Positions 62,286 through 64,000 of a stretch of DNA of 64,000 nucleotides are shown here, piece by piece. Source of the stretch: Ambrosia x helenae (lineage: Eukaryota; Streptophyta; Magnoliopsida; Asterales; Asteraceae); contig CM061228.1 in assembly GCA_030844895.1 (NCBI GenBank), positions 32,488,626 to 32,552,625 of the forward strand. The letters are read 5' to 3'. The notes beneath the pieces were generated by a model. That model was not told where the DNA came from, made no database searches, and saw nothing but the letters and a program-made list of their open reading frames with translations. Both the position numbers and the translations under genes were made by a program. Position 1 is the first letter of the stretch. The number at the start of each line of letters is the position of its first letter.

Positions 62286-62879
62286 TCTATATAATAACAA
62301 AGTAGAATGTTAAAAGTTGTAAATCTTAATTGGTGTGTTTAGGGCTGTTTTGTTTGCTTTTTTTTTTTTTTTTATTGGACACAACATCCTTTTAAAATAT
62401 TAAATGTTTATGATTAGGAAAGAAACAAAAATGCATAAGTGGTACAAAGCATTGCAACCCCACTATTAACCTAGGGTTCAAGCCTGGGATGGTTTTGGTT
62501 TATTTTTACTTTTATTTTGGTTAATTTGCCTTATTTCTTATTTTTTGTTATATTTTCAGCCTTTTGTTTAACTTTTTAGTTTTGACTAATAGTAAAATCT
62601 ATCCTTCTTGCAAACTAGCCAATTTGTAACTTCTCATATTATTCATGGAGATTCTACAAAGGAATATTTTTACTGATAGTGTTCTATATTCTCTTTATTC
62701 TAGATAACCATTAACCATTCTTTCATTATTTTGGCATTTGTTTAAGAGAAGCAATGCGGAGTTTAGAAATCGGAATTGACTGCGTGTTGTCCACATTTTA
62801 AAATACATAACCGCGTATTCGACAATAGATACGAATAAAAATTATGTGTTCCGCAGCAAAGCGCGGGTAATAATACTAG
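62286..62879 (+). mobile_element. Small non-autonomous Helitron
   Basis: 5' end TCTATATAATAACAAAG is of Helitron type. The 3' end has a hairpin CCGC-AGCAAAGC-GCGG (62851-62866) followed 9 bases later by CTAG|T, the Helitron CTRR-T terminus. The 5' flank base is T and not the usual A, so the exact start is uncertain. A B-box-like GGGTTCAAGCCTGGG (about 62473-62487) inside may be a SINE relic. Confidence 0.6.
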
Positions 62880-63127
62880 TACAAAACAATAACCTAAAAG
62901 TAAAGCTCGATTAGTATAAAGCAATAACTAAACTTTGTTTGATTATTTCATAAAAAAAATAAATTAAGGCTTACTTAAAACATGCGTAAAGTGGAATGGG
63001 TATTGGTACCCTCAGTCTCATATCCGATTGTAAGACTGTGTCTTGTATCCATCAGGTACCTAATCAGTCATTACCCTCCCTCATAGCGAGTTTGTCGAAG
63101 CAATAATATACGACATAAATTTAAGTT
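62880..63127. other. Spacer with no recognised feature
   Basis: Mixed-composition DNA without ORFs or repeats of note. Confidence 0.4.
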
Positions 63128-63406
63128 ATGAGAAGGAATTTTGTCACTTATGTTTTATTAACAATCAGTTGAACAAAACCGAAATGAGAGGATGTTACGA
63201 GTAAAGGACTGAAAGTGAAGAAATGTAAAATACAGGGACTGAAGATGACAAGTATGCATCGTTGTAATAGTCGTTATTGTTAGTTGTAGTTTAGGCGGGA
63301 ACTTGTGTAGTAATAGTAGTATAAATACTGAGTAATACATCAATAATAATCAGCTATGTTTGATTGAATTCCTCTTCTGTTTCTCTTTCTCTCTTCATGG
63401 CTAACA
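63128..63406 (+). repeat. 5' LTR (3' part certain) of a retroelement running off the window
   Basis: Ends ATGGCTAACA just before a primer site. TATA box GTATAAATAC at about 63319-63328. The start at TGAGAAGGAATTTTG is a guess because the 3' LTR is outside the window. Confidence 0.5.
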
Positions 63407-63408
63407 AT

Positions 63409-63422
63409 TTGGTATCAGAGCC
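63409..63422 (+). other. Primer-binding site of the right-edge element
   Basis: TTGGTATCAGAGCC, complementary to the tRNA-iMet 3' end, two bases after the LTR end. Confidence 0.85.
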
Positions 63423-63626
63423 AGGTTCTCTCGACCTCTGTAACTGAATAACTACCTCAACCGTTTTTTAACCACCATCCAATCCGCCATTAAAGATCAA
63501 CTAATAAACCTTCATAATAATAATAATAGTATTACATACAACAACTACATCATTCTCATAATAATAATAATAGTAATTCACCTACAAATCTATAATCATC
63601 AACTAATTTCCTGAAAGAATTTCATC

Positions 63627-64000
63627 ATGACAACCACTAGAAACCAAACTGTTGAACAAAAGATTCAAGAACACGATAATACCTTGAACAGATTGGAATC
63701 AGCAGCAAGCAAGAATCTGACTGAGATAGAAGGTTTGAAAACTTTTGCAATACAGAATGCTGAGAATTTTAGTTGCAATGAAAACACAATTAGAAAATCA
63801 AATGAATGAATTAATGAAAGCTTTTCAGAATCAAAGCATGAACAGTAACCTGTCTAATAATAATAATCATAATGATAATAGTAATAATATGGTTCAAGAC
63901 AACATGCAATCTGTTGGAATGAATCATAACACCCATAACATGCATAATGATAATAATAATAATATAGTTCATAACAGTTCTCAAATGACTGGAATGAATT
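63627..64000 (+). pseudogene. Gag start of the right-edge LTR element, frameshifted
   Basis: ATG at 63627 begins MTTTRNQTVEQKIQEHDNT, a coiled-coil-prone Gag N-terminus, about 200 bases after the primer site. The frame stops at 63809, while another frame continues from about 63770 (KTQLENQMNELMKAFQNQS, then an asparagine-rich stretch) to the window end, so one indel near 63765-63780 is likely. Gypsy assignment is tentative. Confidence 0.55.

Overview
The window looks like plant nuclear DNA made almost entirely of nested transposable elements. The families (Tekay-type chromovirus, Tat-lineage gypsy with two RNase H domains, copia, LINE, TRIM-like element, CACTA, hAT, MULE, Helitron, SINE), the tRNA-iMet primer sites and the AT-rich spacers all fit an angiosperm. 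An asterid such as an Asteraceae species is my best guess from the style of the gypsy polyprotein, but I cannot prove it. I found no intact host gene. Host-like coding material is limited to one ALDH7 exon carried inside a CACTA element, a replication-protein-A-like piece and a few unrecognised exon-like fragments.

Layout. 1-13748: a tandem array (internal, LTR, internal, LTR) of one Tekay-type gypsy family, with one complete open gag-pol at 6613-11382. It interrupts an LTR of another gypsy family whose remainder is 13749-14802. 14803-17652: degenerate LTR-element debris and AT-rich DNA. 17653-24675: DNA transposons with readable target duplications, namely a MULE containing a second MULE-like element and two non-autonomous hAT elements. 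24724-34797: CACTA territory. A small non-autonomous LTR element (TRIM-like, 27979-33782) carries a 4.2-kb CACTA inside its left LTR, and its right LTR preserves the empty site. A solo LTR sits inside a hAT fragment, which sits in the end of another CACTA. 35015-35660: an ATTGG-rich minisatellite. 35668-41200: a decayed Tat-lineage gypsy on the minus strand.

41709-42884 is a 5'-truncated LINE abutting an old minus-strand copia (42885-45610). The leader of this copia is split by two later insertions: a gag-only gypsy (46500-54405, TSD CCGTT) and a very young copia (54672-59516, TSD GTAAC). Its primer site and 5' LTR reappear at 59522-59815. 59816-63300 is mostly anonymous AT-rich DNA with a SINE and a small Helitron. 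The window ends in the 5' end of another LTR element (primer site 63409-63422, gag from 63627).

The genes serve transposition: Gag packages RNA, protease, RT and RNase H make cDNA, and integrase inserts it. The most unusual signals are non-coding. Three unrelated families carry arrays of short self-complementary units: a 12-unit palindrome array in the CACTA, a 20-unit hairpin array in the TRIM-like element, and promoter-proximal hairpins in the gag-only gypsy. In the first two, the two arms of a unit often change together. The Tekay LTR also carries two tRNA-like Pol III promoter modules on opposite strands and a perfect 17-bp hairpin. I did no alignment or database search, and family names rest on motif recognition.
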